Assembly (NCBI GenBank): GCA_010645155.1
Contig: JAAGOF010000109.1
Coordinates: forward strand, 1,563,898 to 1,627,897
Origin: Tigriopus japonicus
Lineage: Eukaryota > Arthropoda > Copepoda > Harpacticoida > Harpacticidae
Reading direction: 5' to 3'
Length of the DNA stretch: 64,000 bases
The notes beneath the pieces are model-generated. The model did no database searches. It worked only from the letters and a program-made list of their open reading frames with translations, and was not told the DNA's origin. Positions within the stretch are counted from its first letter, which is position 1. Each line of letters starts with the position of its first letter. This document shows, piece by piece, positions 32,975 through 45,184 of this stretch. A program made the position numbers and the translations under genes.

Positions 32975-34226
32975 TGAAAGTGCAACAACTGGCAACTTAT
33001 AATGGCTCAAAGCTTACTATGAAAGAGTGATTTACAAAAACCAAAAGCTTATGAACCGCTTAAATATCAAAAATATTATACCATCAATCACAAGGCAAAT
33101 TTTTCTGTTTCAGAAAACACGAACTTTGTACACATATATCAAGTATGACGATGTTTTATAACTTTAATTTTCAACCTCATTTGTCTGCCCTTAGTTGTGA
33201 AAAGCCCTAAATCCTGACACTAAAATCATGGTCAAAAGCTCTTGCAGTTTAAAAGTATTTAAAAATCAAAGCTTGGGTGTGTATTGTAACAAAAGCTACC
33301 TGCTTGTGGCAACAATTGACCGCAAATTGATGACAAAATAATTGTTTTGCAAGTAAAAACTGATGAATTGGTTTTATTGTTAATTTGAGGAAGTAAGATT
33401 TTTTAAAAGTAATTGGTAATTTGTAATTGAAAATTCGTCAATTACATGGCTAAAATTGTAATTAATTACAATTACAATTACTTGGCCCAAAAATGTAATT
33501 AATTACAATTACATGTAATTGTAATTGAAATTACTTAATGGGGAATACTTAAGGTTGCTTCAAGTGAGCGTTTTAAATCTTACCGCTAGCGGTAAAACAG
33601 GGCCGTTGGCTGTGCTGAGTTGGCCAGCCCATTTTGGCGAATCCAAGTTTTTCGCATTTAAGCGTCCATTTGATGATTCTAGGTCCCTGGAGACGATTGA
33701 TACTTCACATAAAGATGCCCAGGCAGGATTTGGGTCAATAATACGCAAAATTTATTTTTAGGGTAATTGAATTAAAAGCAATTAAGCAAGCCTAGCGTTG
33801 TTGCAAAAAGTGGACTTGACATTGATCCAGATAAAAATTCAAAGATGCTAAATTGTTCAGTGGATTCCAAAGGATAAAATTTATTTCTTTGATATGTTGC
33901 CCATACAAAGAAATGAAATAGTTTTTTATGTTTCTTTTTGGTAATTATGATTTTTTATATTTCATTTTCTAGCAAATAATTTTTGCGTATTGTTGACCCA
34001 AATCCAGCCTAGGCATCTTCACGTGAAATATCCATCGTCTCCAGAGACCTAGAATCATCAAATGGACGCTTAAATGCGAAAAACTTGGATTCGCCAAAAT
34101 GGGCTGGCCAACTCAGCACAGCCAACGGCCCTGTTTTACCGCTAGCGGTAAGATTTAAAACGCTCACTTGAAGCAACCTTAAGTATTCCCCATTGTAATT
34201 GCAATTACAATTACTCCCCATCCCTG
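32975..34226 (-). mobile_element. hAT-like element with TAATTG arrays, inverted copy split by FB1
   Basis: Reverse complement of much of 23883-24664. CCAAAAGCTTATGAACCGCT and AAATATCAAAAATATTATAC are shared in inverse orientation. It ends at 34226 with ACTCCCCATCCCTG, the inverse of the CAGGGTTGGGGAGT start. Foldback element FB1 copy B sits inside its TAATTG array. The other terminus (left side here) is missing or too decayed to place, so no target duplication can be shown. Confidence 0.75.
33538..34193. mobile_element. Foldback element FB1, copy B, nested in hAT
   Basis: Arms of about 200 bp (33538-33765 and 33970-34193) are inverted copies at over 90 percent identity by eye. Both contain TACCGCTAGCGGTAA, ACAGGGCCGTTGGCTG and CCAGCCCATTTTGGCG. 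Outer ends are ATGGGGAATACTTAAGG and CCTTAAGTATTCCCCAT. The open frames read from each arm are mirror copies of each other and not genes. The flanks suggest at most a 2-bp duplication. Confidence 0.85.
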
Positions 34227-36864
34227 CATACAATCTTGAAAGTTGAAAAATGAATGGCTTTATCTAATTTATCTCCAATATGTATTTGGGATGCATTAGT
34301 GGACAAATGAGGGCAAATAATAAAAGTGAAACGCAGCGCCTGGAAAGAGTGCAAAATCATGAAGCAATAAAGATTTGACTTCGTGATCTTCATGGTGGGA
34401 ATTTCATTTGTCGATTTTTTGTCGCATAGATCATGGTCATATTTTTAAAACTTGAGTTTTCCTTCTACTGCAAAAGATAAAGTTAACAACAATGTTTGTA
34501 GGAAAAACTTTAAACTGAATGGGTGGAACAGATTATTTGGTTTCATCAAGCATTTAAGACATGTGTTGCAGCAACCCAAATGGCCGATTGACCAAAATGT
34601 GGTGAGAATACACAAGCAACCTTCTAACATCCGTTAAAATCGTTTCAAAGTTACTAGTTGACACGAATAATATAAATACATTTGTTTATCGTACAATAAG
34701 TGACTTTTTCATGTCTATTCTTTTGAAATGAGTCAAAGTAAATGGGTTAATAAGTTCTCGAAATCGTGAAGTTGGAGAGGTCCTCCAACCTAGCCACATA
34801 AACAAATAACTTCAGCCAAACGTTTTCATAAAAGACTGCAAAGCATTTTTTTACAAAGCTCTTTTTGTGTCTCAATTTAAGCATGCTTCGTTGAGCACGA
34901 AAAATTTCATTCTAAATAAGTTTCTAAATACGTGTATATTTGCGATGTCTCAAACATCATTATGGTCACAATGAAAGTAAGGACCATGAAATGGTGAAGG
35001 TGTTCACCACATACAGTGCATATACAATTGTCGCTTGGTAAAATATTTCATACCACTACTTTAATGAATTTTTGACATATTTTTGACATCAATCAATCAC
35101 AGGGGTTATTTACCAAAAAATGACTGGAAAAGATCTCGGTTGAGTAATACCTATCACAAAGGTTAGAGACACTCTCAATTTAAAGTGAATCTTACAATTC
35201 TAGGATCTTGTAAGAGAGAGCCTTCATTTTTTTGGTTTCTCCGTTCATTCACTTGTGACAAATTCTCAAGTGTGTTATACCTCTTTGTCACGCACTTTTT
35301 ATTCTAACGAAGCCGCATACGTCATCTTCACCCAAAAACAAACACGTAAGAAATGTGCATAGCAGTTTTGCACAATCTTTGAAGCAGTAATTGACACTTT
35401 TCGTTTGATTCTTCGGATGGATGAGATGTGAACCTCACAGCTCGCTATGGATCTTCCAGTCTTATTTTTTTTATTTTCCTCACTACTTTGGAATATTTGC
35501 TTATCGATACACGTCTCTTTATATGTGAATAGATATTTATATCGGGACAAATCAATTTTTAACAAGTCTTTGGTTGATATCTTTCAATTAATTAAAGAAT
35601 TTAAACTTGCGTTTAATATTGTAACTAGTCCAATCTAGGTAAAAAACTGCACATAATTATTTCTTAACTTGTGACACACTCTTTTTGCACCATTGAGTAA
35701 TGCTTGAGTTGTCCAAACAATAAACAATAAATAATTCATAAATGTAGGAAAAACTGCATATTTTTTTGACAACCTTTCTTCAACATTTCACTGTATGGGT
35801 TATTGAAAAAGTCAAAATTGTAAAACAGGTTTCCAATTTTGCAGATATTTGGAGGTGAAAGTTTGAACAAAAACTCTAAAACTGTTTTGCTTATCCTTTT
35901 TTTGTTCAGTTCATTTTTTATGCTCCTATGGCTATAACCCATTCTTAAAGCTGTTGTTAACTCTTAGTCTTTCTGTAACAAGTCAATTTAAAAATATTCT
36001 ATTAAGGCTACAAAGGCTACAAAATATGTCAAGAATTAAGTTAAACACGTTCAAAAGGATAAGCAACACGTATTCAAAACTCAACATATTTGTTGCGGAT
36101 ACTTTACGTAATGAAACTTGTTTCGTTTTGTACTTCAATGATGAAGGTCAGTAATATGAGATATGCGGGGTAAAATATTGGCATGGAAAGCACATACTTA
36201 TGAACAACTTCAAGAGTGCCAGAAGAAGTAAGGCGCCACTGGCTCATCTGAACGTCTTTACATTTCATTGTCCTGTGTAGAGCCCTCTAGTCCTGTCTTC
36301 AGCTTTGCCCTAAAGCACCCAATACATGTTTTAAATAACCAAAAATCTAACCATTTCATTCGAAAGACGGTAAAGGTACAACTCATCTTTCAATACCTAT
36401 TGGTCAATCGGTCAAAGTAAAAACAAAAGAATAAATATATTTTCCATTGGGTGCAATATATCTCTTCGCCCTTGGCAAAATTCGTTGGATTTCTGTATGG
36501 GCTGGTGGGGAATCCTCTACGGTTCCAGAAGGCCCCAAATGGGTTGTGGAAACATGGGTAAATTATGGAAGCAAAAGTTAACCAAAAGAGGAGGGGAGGG
36601 GTGAAGAAGAAAAAGTAAATAAAAAATTTCAGTCGCGAGGAATCTTTTCTCAAATCTTTTCTTCATCAAATATTTATGTCATGGTTATAAGTAGAGACCG
36701 GATTTAAAATTGATGTCCTTAGAGTCAAAACTTTATTTTAATTGAAAAATTAAATATAATTATAAACCAAGTAAAGTCAATGCTATTAATTGCCTCAAAT
36801 ATGCACCCTTGCTAACCGAATAATCACATACTTTCTGAAACGTGTGATGGGAAATGTAAGGGAG
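34227..36864. other. Intergenic, no gene recognised
   Basis: AT-rich. Open frames under 90 codons with no domain. No bounded repeats seen. Confidence 0.4.
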
Positions 36865-37145
36865 GTTAAATCGTAAGATAAGCCTTTGCTCACGCGTTCA
36901 GCTGTGGATTTTTTTATTAATCGAATTCCATGTAAGTCAATGATCGCGTTTTGATAAGATTGCTTTATGCTTCAAATTGCATTCAACGCCAAAAAAGTTC
37001 AATCAAGTTGAAATTAAGCATATGAGCTTTAAAACACCAGCCGGAGGACTGGTTAAACTAGATTTTTTTTTCTGTTTGACACAGAATTCGAAAACTGCCT
37101 TTTGTCAGTACCTGAGGCATCCAAGTCCTTAGTGATTATTGGTTA
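36865..37145 (+). repeat. Dispersed repeat R1, copy 2 (no SINE)
   Basis: Collinear with 22130-22145 plus 22318-22755 but without the SINE, so it serves as an empty-site reference. It also lacks about 130 bp present in the middle of copy 1. Confidence 0.6.
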
Positions 37146-38080
37146 GGTAAAGTAAAAACGAGCTTAAACTTTGTAGAAAGTCCTCTAAAGTTATGCCAAT
37201 ATGGTTATCAAAGTTGCTGCACTGGTTGTTGCGTGAGGATTGAGCAAAAAATAATGCAATAACCTAAAGTAAAGCAGCCTGTGGGGAGCATTTATTGCAG
37301 TTTTTTTCGCAAAGTTGGCCCCAGATATACGGTGGGAGGAGATGTCTAGAAACAGGTACATAGCATCTCAAACCTGTTGTGCTTTTTCTTTGGGGCTTTT
37401 TAGTGCCCAACGACAAAAAGAATGAGGGAAGCTCAGTAAACATCAGCTGGGCCTGATTGTTTCCCCCGTAGCTCGGTCATGGCCTCTGGTGCCGCGTTGC
37501 TTCACTGAAATTTTACGATCGTATCTCATTCTCGCCCGTTTGTTGCGGAGCAACTGACCGTTCGAAATATTTGATCGAACGCAGAACAGGAAAGAACAGA
37601 CGCACCACAAAAGGGCAGCGCCACACTATGGAGCACAAAATCAACAACCTTTTGCTCACTGTGTTTATCTTATTAACGTGAAAATATTTTCTTTACTGCA
37701 TTGTCACTAGGGCTGAATATTTTAGGTTTTATCTAAAAGCTTAGGTTTTGACCAAAAACGCCTATTTTTGGCATTTTTTACCTTAACCTAAGTTTTCAAC
37801 CTAATATAAACTATTTTCTTGGCTTTTTTGGGCAATTTTTACCTAAAACTTAGGTTTCAAGCAAAAATTAACTTTTTTTCTTTTCCTAAAGTGATTTGAA
37901 CAATTAGGTTCCTTAACCACTGCCTTCAAGAAACAAAACGCAGGAACAAAGGAAGAAAAAAGAGGAGTGGGAGCCACAATGTTTTTCATCCCATCAACAT
38001 GCCGAATCAGCGTTACCAGCTGGTTTCAGGCCGACATTGCCAAAAGTTGAAATATTGCTAATTACAGGCGCTCACTGCCA
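37146..38080. other. Intergenic; AACCTAAG/CTTAGGTT-rich patch
   Basis: No gene. At 37715-37900 the motif CTTAGGTTT and its inverse AACCTAAG recur several times, after TAGGGCTGAATATTTTAGG. This may be the remains of an element with repetitive subterminal ends, but no matching far end was found. Confidence 0.35.
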
Positions 38081-38149
38081 TTTTTGAAGTCACATACCGC
38101 CACATTTTGCCTCCTTTCAGCGAAAATTTTCATGTTTTCAATCATTTTG

Positions 38150-38280
38150 TCTCGTTTCTCAGGGCGCACATTTTCGATCCTTTTTTTGGGTCGAAAAATT
38201 TTGATCTCGTTTTTTAAGTCAAAAATTTCCGAGCTCGTTTTTAGGTCAAAAATATCCGATCTCGTTTTTAACTCGTTAAG
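38150..38280. repeat. Tandem repeat, about 28 bp x 4
   Basis: Degenerate units of the form GGTCAAAAATATCCGATCTC plus GTTTTTA run head to tail. The array belongs to a longer segment (38300-38375) that recurs at 38461-38483 plus 39070-39120 (GGGCACGAAAATA, AGCGGATAGGGAC, AAAACGGAGAAGC). Confidence 0.65.
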
Positions 38281-38483
38281 GCAGATAAATGCACAAATTC
38301 TGGAACACTTCCCGGCATTGGCGGGCACGAAAATAGCAAAAGGAAAAGCGGATAGGGACAAGCAATAAAACGGAGAAGCTGTCAAAAGCACGAAAATATC
38401 AGCTGATAAGAACAAGTTCTTCTGTCAAGCTCATTAATGGACCAACTATCGACCGCTTCACCGCATTGAAGGGCACGAAAATA

Positions 38484-39069
38484 CGAGGGGTATCCAGACT
38501 ATAGGGTATACTAAGCCTATAACTCGTGAACAAGTGCGATTTTTAGATGCTAGATAAAAAATTGAAATCAAGATTTATCTCTTATGAGCAGATGTTATTT
38601 TACATGATTTATTGTAAGGCAATCTTGTTCGAACTTATGATTTAATTAGACAAGGTATGTTGGGCGACCCCTGTATACATAGAAAATAAGCCTCAAAAGC
38701 GAGCAACAAGTCAAAAATCAAGTACACTGTAAAGCCAAGACGTTTCACATCAAAAGTTACCACTTTTTTGTCTCAAATATTCATCAAATAGTGATATGGG
38801 TGGTTGAACAACGTCTTAACTTTCCAGCATAATGAATTTTAACGTATTTCTTGCTCTTGACATCGATGTTCAAAAACGTGTAGGGGTCGCCCAACGTACC
38901 TTTTCTTAATAAATCATCACTATGAACTGGATTACCTGAGGACAAATCATGTATAATATCATCCCCTCAAAAGAGATATATCTTGATTTTGATTGTTCAT
39001 CAAGCATCTAAAAATCGCACTTGTTCACGAGTTACAGGCCCAGTCTACATCTAGTCTGGATACCCCACG
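38484..39069. mobile_element. Foldback element with TA target duplication
   Basis: The 586-bp element has arms of about 200 bp in inverse orientation. The left starts CGAGGGGTATCCAGACTA and the right ends TAGTCTGGATACCCCACG. Inner matches include AAGTGCGATTTTTAGATGCT and GGGGTCGCCCAACGTACC. TA lies on both sides (38482-38483 and 39070-39071). The uninterrupted paralogue at about 38331-38341 reads AAAATAGCAAA, which shows that the insertion duplicated TA, as in Tc1/mariner-mobilised elements. Confidence 0.82.
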
Positions 39070-39071
39070 TA

Positions 39072-42000
39072 GCAAAGGGAAAAGCGGATAGGGACTAACG
39101 GCAAAACGGAGAAGCGGAAAATGGCACAAAAATTGCTGCTACTATCATTTCAGGTAATACGTATAAATATGTAATAAAATAATATAAAATAATAGGCATC
39201 TAATAAATAGGTTTTACTTGTGTTCTGAGAGCGCCTCCAAATCTCAAGGAATCCAGGTTAGTTCGATCAATGAAGTCCTCCTCTCTCCTTTATCGGGCTC
39301 CTTCTTTGTTCAATTGTTACCTATTTACCTTCGTCGGCAATATGTAGGAGCTGAGCCTCTAACACCTTTTAAAGCAAGGTTAGATATTTTTTAAATACTA
39401 TTCCTGGTCAACCCACTATTCAAGGGTTGTCCAGATCTACCAATTGAGACTTGTTGGTTGACCCAATTTCGTATAAATGCTGATTGCATGAATTATTTTT
39501 GATAAATTTGTTAATCGCATTCTCTGTAGTGATAAAAAAAAACGCCCCAAAAATTCATTTCTAAAAAGAGACTCTCCATCCTCTCGTTCATATATTGACA
39601 AATATGTGATTTGATTTACTTTTAGTAAATGTGTCCAGAAACCTATTTTTTGACATCCAACAAACAACCAGATTACACCACTTTGAACATAACTTTTTAG
39701 TTAAGACGTAAAATACAACAAAAAAAGTCACGCGAGCATTTTTTAAACCCTTTAAAATTTTCTATTACTACAGCTTACAATCTAAAATTTCCACCTCTGG
39801 GCCCACTGTGCATTGGTACTTCTCTTGATGGCATCTTACATGAAGAGTTCAGTGGTAGTGTTTGAACTTAAGAACGTTAGCGTTTAAGGTAACGTTCAGC
39901 TTGGATTAATCAAACTTCGTAGAGCCATCCTTGGATTAATATAATTTCAGGTTACCGGTCAGAGATCTCGAAATATTCTTTTGTCACACATTTGAAGATG
40001 ACTCCATTCATCTTATGGCTCAACTTAGGATTGCCGATTGCTTACGAAAGGTTCATTGGCTTTCTAACTGATTATCAATTCATTAATGATAATATTGTTT
40101 TCGTATTTGCTTCTAGCATTTCCGCAAGTTTGAAAGGCCATGACGCATTTCCCATCGATTTTCTCGGCAATGATCAAACAAACTTATGCCTAAAAATGGA
40201 CAGACAAACGCTACATGTGACTTTTTTGAGTGCTAAACAAACTTAGTTTTGAGCTCACCACAACCAAGTAAATCCCATGAACGGGTTCAGGTTGAATGCC
40301 TTGTCAGTCAAAGAATACTATGTTCAATCCTCCCAAGTTTTCATGGTTTTAGAATGGCTTAAAGTCAAAGCTAGAAAAAGTACTTTGAGTGCGAGAAAAC
40401 AGAATAACGTATGTTATAAGGTTGTTCACTTTAAACAAACGTAATTCAATAGCGTTTGACCTTAAAACTTGCAGATGGCAACCAAAAACGTAATGGGAAG
40501 CTCAACTTTAAATACAACCACGTCCAGTCAAACACGTATTTTCCCAAATAAGTGGATACATACCAGAAGTGCATATTTTAGCAATAATTGCTCGTGCCAC
40601 AATTGTTATTCCCGTTGATTTCATAACATACAAAATTGACGGTAAAGAACCGCGTGACTTCATTTCTGTCCATGACAGCATAGCATTCATGGCAAACACT
40701 TAAGCTCTTCAAGAACGAAACCCTACCGTTTCAAGTGAGACATTCCAAGCTACTCAATTCATCATGGAAAACGTCGTTCACTGAAGAGAATTTACTCATC
40801 TCCTCGCTGATTTAAGTCAATAAGACGATCAGCAAACAAGTCCCACAAGGTATTTTTTCGAAATTTGGTGGATGTCTTCACTGCACTTGAATTCAAAACC
40901 GGTTCATGGAAGGATTCATTTGTCTTGCTGAGTGTTGCTTTGAATTTTTTGCAATACCTAAAAAATTGAGAAACTACCCAGGTGGGCATTTATATAGAAA
41001 CACATCTCGAATAAATGGGCAATGCATGAGAGATACAACTCATGTCTGCTCTGCACATCTTGGAAGGTGATTTTTGAAGCTAAATACTAATTTTAGAACT
41101 AAGAGTTGGTAATGATCGGATACAAAGGATTTTGATGGATTGTAATTGGCGGATGACGTATGATGTAGAATCATAGGTTACTCATTGAAATCGATAGAAG
41201 GCAAAAGTGCGCTATGCAGGATTCACTTAATCATTCTAATACTGGTTTTTGCTGGTTTTTCCTCAAGTTACAATGCAAGTTGAAAAGTATGGAATATGTC
41301 ATTATTAATGACATATTCAAATTTAAATACTCATTAATCTACATGAATTCAAGTGCGGTTTGGATGCTCACTTAATGACAATAAACCTGCAAGTTCTTAA
41401 AAGAAGTGGTGGGACGACCAAGTACCAGATATTCAAATATTGGCAAATACACGTAAGTACATTAGTCTCATTAGTCTGCTTAGAATTTTTAAACTTTATA
41501 AAGTAAAGCACATACCAGACGGCAAAAAAATTGAAAACAAAGGTTGCAAATATCCTGACGAACAATTTGCGCGCCGTTCGCAAACGAAAATATTTGATCT
41601 CAACCACCTAAAAGCAATATTAAAGTCGTTTATCGAAAACAATAGAGATTCTGAAAATTCCCATGTTAGTTTAGCAACCTTAAAAGTACATAAGGTGAAT
41701 ACGAATAAGTGAACTTTTTCAATAACGCTAATGATAATCAAGTACATAAATCAGTCGAATCGTGTACATATTGATTCTCAATGACGTATTTTTCGGGTTC
41801 ACGAAAGGAAGGGAAAAAGTTTATAATTTATTTTGATTTTAGAACTTCTGTTGAAGAGCTATTTTATGCCTGAGCAAATACGGGACCTGAAATCAAGATT
41901 TTTTTTGGCCATGACTAGTGTAAAGGTAAATTAATTATTAAGTGTCCAGGCGGCAGAAAGTCGCTGACTAACAAATGAACCGGATGTTCCAAAAGAAATG

Positions 42001-42375
42001 GATCACGTGGCTTTGATTCACCAAACACTTGGCTGAAAACGTCAGCAAGAAAACACCTATTCAATATTTAGGCGCTGGCAATTTTTCTCGTGAAGGTCAA
42101 GCTTCCAAATCGGGCGTTTGTGCCCCGTACTCTTTTGTCCGCCAGAACTTTGTCTCTCCATGGAGAAAAAACCCGAATTTTGAAAAAAAAAAAAAACGTG
42201 TTAAAAGGATTACTTCCACTCGCATCTTATGAGATCACTAGGGACGGGCAGAAAGTGTAAATAATAGTTTCAATCATAACACTAGTTTCAATCAACCATC
42301 AAAAAGCTCTCGTAACTCAAGCCTTGTCACTGGGAGTGAACTTGTTTCTGGTCATAGTCAAATTGGACACACTCA
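39072..42375. other. Intergenic, no gene recognised
   Basis: Open frames of 60-90 codons only. No domain, no bounded repeat. Confidence 0.4.
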
Positions 42376-42759
42376 CAGGGTTGGTTCACTCCAGTCTGTG
42401 AAAAAAGGGTTGATCATTAAAAACCATTTGCAATTTGTCTAGACCTACCTCAAATCACATCAATGGATGATCACCTCTAATGTATTCTGTATTTGGACGT
42501 TTAGGTAGGTTTGTTTACTAGTACCTTTTGACAAAATTCGTGCTTAGTGTTGCATGGGATAGTTGAAACTTGTGTTCAGCAAGAGCAAAGGAAGAAGCAG
42601 TTCAGTTACTGTTGAGGTCAATCTGAGTTTACACCTAAAACCAGGCCAAATAACAAATGGAGGGCAACAAATTCAAATCAACATTTAAAAAAAATGCAAG
42701 CAACCTTATCTTAATATTTGGACAGAAGACACGACAGGGTGTCGCTTGAACCAACCCTG
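42376..42759. mobile_element. Possible hAT-like element (CAGGGTTGGTTCA ends)
   Basis: CAGGGTTGGTTCACTCC at the left and GCTTGAACCAACCCTG at the right form an inverted repeat. Flanking octamers (CACACTCA and CATAGTAT) agree poorly, so the target duplication is not supported. It lies downstream of the G-gamma gene. Confidence 0.5.
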
Positions 42760-44345
42760 CATAGTATATCACTGTTCCTCGGAAATTTTGGACTGATTCA
42801 TGCAACCATTTTTCAACTATTGACCAGCAAAACCCTGAGTATCTCGCACCTATACATATGTATGTTCGAGATTGATATATTTTAGTGAGCCCAACTATTT
42901 GTGAGTCAATGTCATGACTGTCAAGGGTACTAATGAAAAGAACTAAATGTATTTTGAGTTTGCAGTGTTGGGATATGTACGCAAAGTTTATTTCACTCGG
43001 CCCAATACCCTAAACAAGGGCCAACATGGCAACGCTTTCCTAAAAAAGCAACTCGGGACACATTATTCAAAAAAAAAAAAAAGATATTAGAAATTCTTAA
43101 ATGTTAGTTGAAACTTGAGTTCTAGTTAAAACGATCAAAAAAACCGTAGAGATCAGAGTTCCAACGTAAAATAATCGAATGAAAACATGAATAGCTTCCC
43201 AAACTTTACCTAATCCGGTCTGTCGACACGTATTCCGTGCTAAAATGTCCTTTTTGCAATGTTGATCAACAAATCGAAATGGCCCTTGAATCGCCCATGT
43301 TGATGTTCCGGCCTTGTTTGACCTTAAACGGTCCCTCAGATTACGAACCCTATTCATTTCCCAGGAAATCAATTACGATTAGAACGACAATGGATGAAAA
43401 CAACGGTTTTGGGCTTTTTGTCTGCATTCTTTTTTATTTCTCAATCACTTGATGGCATTTTCATTGATGAAGGAAAAAAAAACAGAAAGCTAGAAACTAG
43501 ATGGTAGTATTTTTAGTTAAAGTGGTGTTCAGATGAAATCCAAAAATAAATAAGGGGAGAAGAAGTGGGAAGGAACAAGGAACGAATCAAGAGGTAAGAT
43601 AGTCATTGTAATATCATGGTTTATGTTATTATTCTTGTCCATTATACATTTTGCTGACCGTTAAACATTTTAAAAGTTTTTGTTCTTAATTAAGAAATGG
43701 TGCTCGTCGAAATAAGTACGAGAGCCAAGCCATTTGAATTCAATAGAAGTAGTAGTAGCTATATTTGGTGAAGGCGGTTTCTTCAGAGAGAGACCTAAGA
43801 TATACGGAATCCTTAAAGTGTGTGAATGTTCTAAATACTAATGTAATGGTAATTGTAATGCAATAAGTAATCGTGGATACGAGACTAGATGAATCTACAT
43901 GTAAATGAAGAAATGACATGGCATATTCCCAAAAAATCCAAACATCATGACAAGCAAAAGCCCAAATATTAAGGGCAATTGCTTGTTGGCTTTTTACTAC
44001 GACAAAAGGTATTGTTTACCAGTTTAAAATGGCTCAATTCTCAAGGGTATTGTAAATTAATCATAGTGGGAGAAATGTGAGACTTAGCAAACCTAAGCTC
44101 CTAATTCTGATTCTTTTGCAGCATTCAATGCTAAGCTTTTAAGGTGGGAATGGGAATCAACGGATTTCGTTCTTGGCTTGTGTAGAACACAGTTTTGGCG
44201 CTATTTCAACCGAATAGTGATAATCAAAAGGGGAATAGTTGCGATTGAATGAGTTGGGCAAGGGAAACGATGTGACTCCAATCCTTGAACTGGCACCCCC
44301 TAGAAATCAACCAGTTTCCCTTGCCACACAGGGTGACCAGTTCCT
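42760..44345. other. 3' side of G-gamma gene; no other gene
   Basis: This probably includes the G-gamma 3' UTR (minus strand). No poly(A) signal could be chosen with confidence. Confidence 0.4.
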
Positions 44346-44451
44346 TTACATGAGGCTGCATTTCCCCTTTTCCATCCATGGGTTATTCTTCTTGTCGGGG
44401 GCATGAATGAGAGGATCCGTCTTCTCATGCTCCTCAATGTATTCCTTCATC
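44346..44451 (-). CDS. G-protein gamma subunit, shared C-terminal exon with CaaX box
   Basis: After the acceptor tttttccag the exon reads (G)[20 protein letters not shown], then [14 protein letters not shown] and stop. DPL-, the NPW motif and a terminal CSLM CaaX box define a G-protein gamma subunit. KNNPW-EKGKC is the signature of the arthropod Ggamma30A and vertebrate GNG13 type. Met at the X position predicts farnesylation. Either upstream exon joins in phase 2: exon 1b gives a 64-residue protein and exon 1a a 72-residue one. The product pairs with G-beta at the membrane in GPCR signalling; Ggamma30A is the photoreceptor gamma in flies. Confidence 0.95.
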
Positions 44452-45067
44452 CTGGAAAAAGAAAGAGGACCAAAATTCAGATCAAATCTAGCAAGATATA
44501 GGAAACTAGAGACACTACAGGAAACGTCCTTCTGATTATGTCTGTAGTCGGCACAATGAAGGCTTGTAACAGAAGGTAGAGAAAAACACTGGAGCTAAAA
44601 GGTGTATATTGTCTTAGTTTTTAGGAAAGAGTAGACGCTTGACCGCGGATAATTTCATGTTAGTAGAAAATAAGAGATTGCTGAGTCATCTTTGGTTCCT
44701 CCTACAAAATCCATTCCTTGATGAAACTTCTCAAAGTTTGGTCTACTTTCATTAATTTTATGGGCTTTCCAATACCAGGTTTTTTAAATGCTTCGCCCTA
44801 TAACGTTCAACGATTCTAATCTGTAAAAATAAAGTAACATGGTCCATTCCTTTTTCGACAAGATAAACATCACAAGACTTAAGCCTTGAACACCAAATCA
44901 GTCAAAATTGCGAGTCAAAAATCTTGACAGTCAATTTCAAGACCCTATAATTTTATCTTTTCTTTCTATCTGGTTTTAAGGTCCTTTAAATAAAATGTCC
45001 TATTTTCTAACGTTTCAGAAAATTGAATGTGAAATACGGTTTGGAAACAAGGTGATTGGTCTAAGGC

Positions 45068-45184
45068 CCAATTTTTTTCTGTGGAGCGGAAATTCCAGAC
45101 GTTTCAAGCCTGATTGTCAGCTATCAACTGACGCAACGCTGTGAAACGTCTGGGATTTGTGCTCCACAGAAAACTCAATTCTTT
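45068..45184. mobile_element. MITE-4 (TTTCTGTGGAGC type), copy 1
   Basis: The left arm GGCCCAATTTTTTTCTGTGG then AGCGGAAATTCCAGACGTTT is mirrored by AAACGTCTGGGATTTGTGCT then CCACAGAAAACTCAATTCTT and GGGCCC. A small palindrome (CAGCTATCAACTGA) lies in the middle. A decayed relative lies at 59586-59740. No firm target duplication. Confidence 0.65.

Noticed and set aside
33525..34233. Near-identical 70-codon peptides on opposite strands
   Set aside because: They are the two inverted arms of foldback element FB1, not a gene pair.
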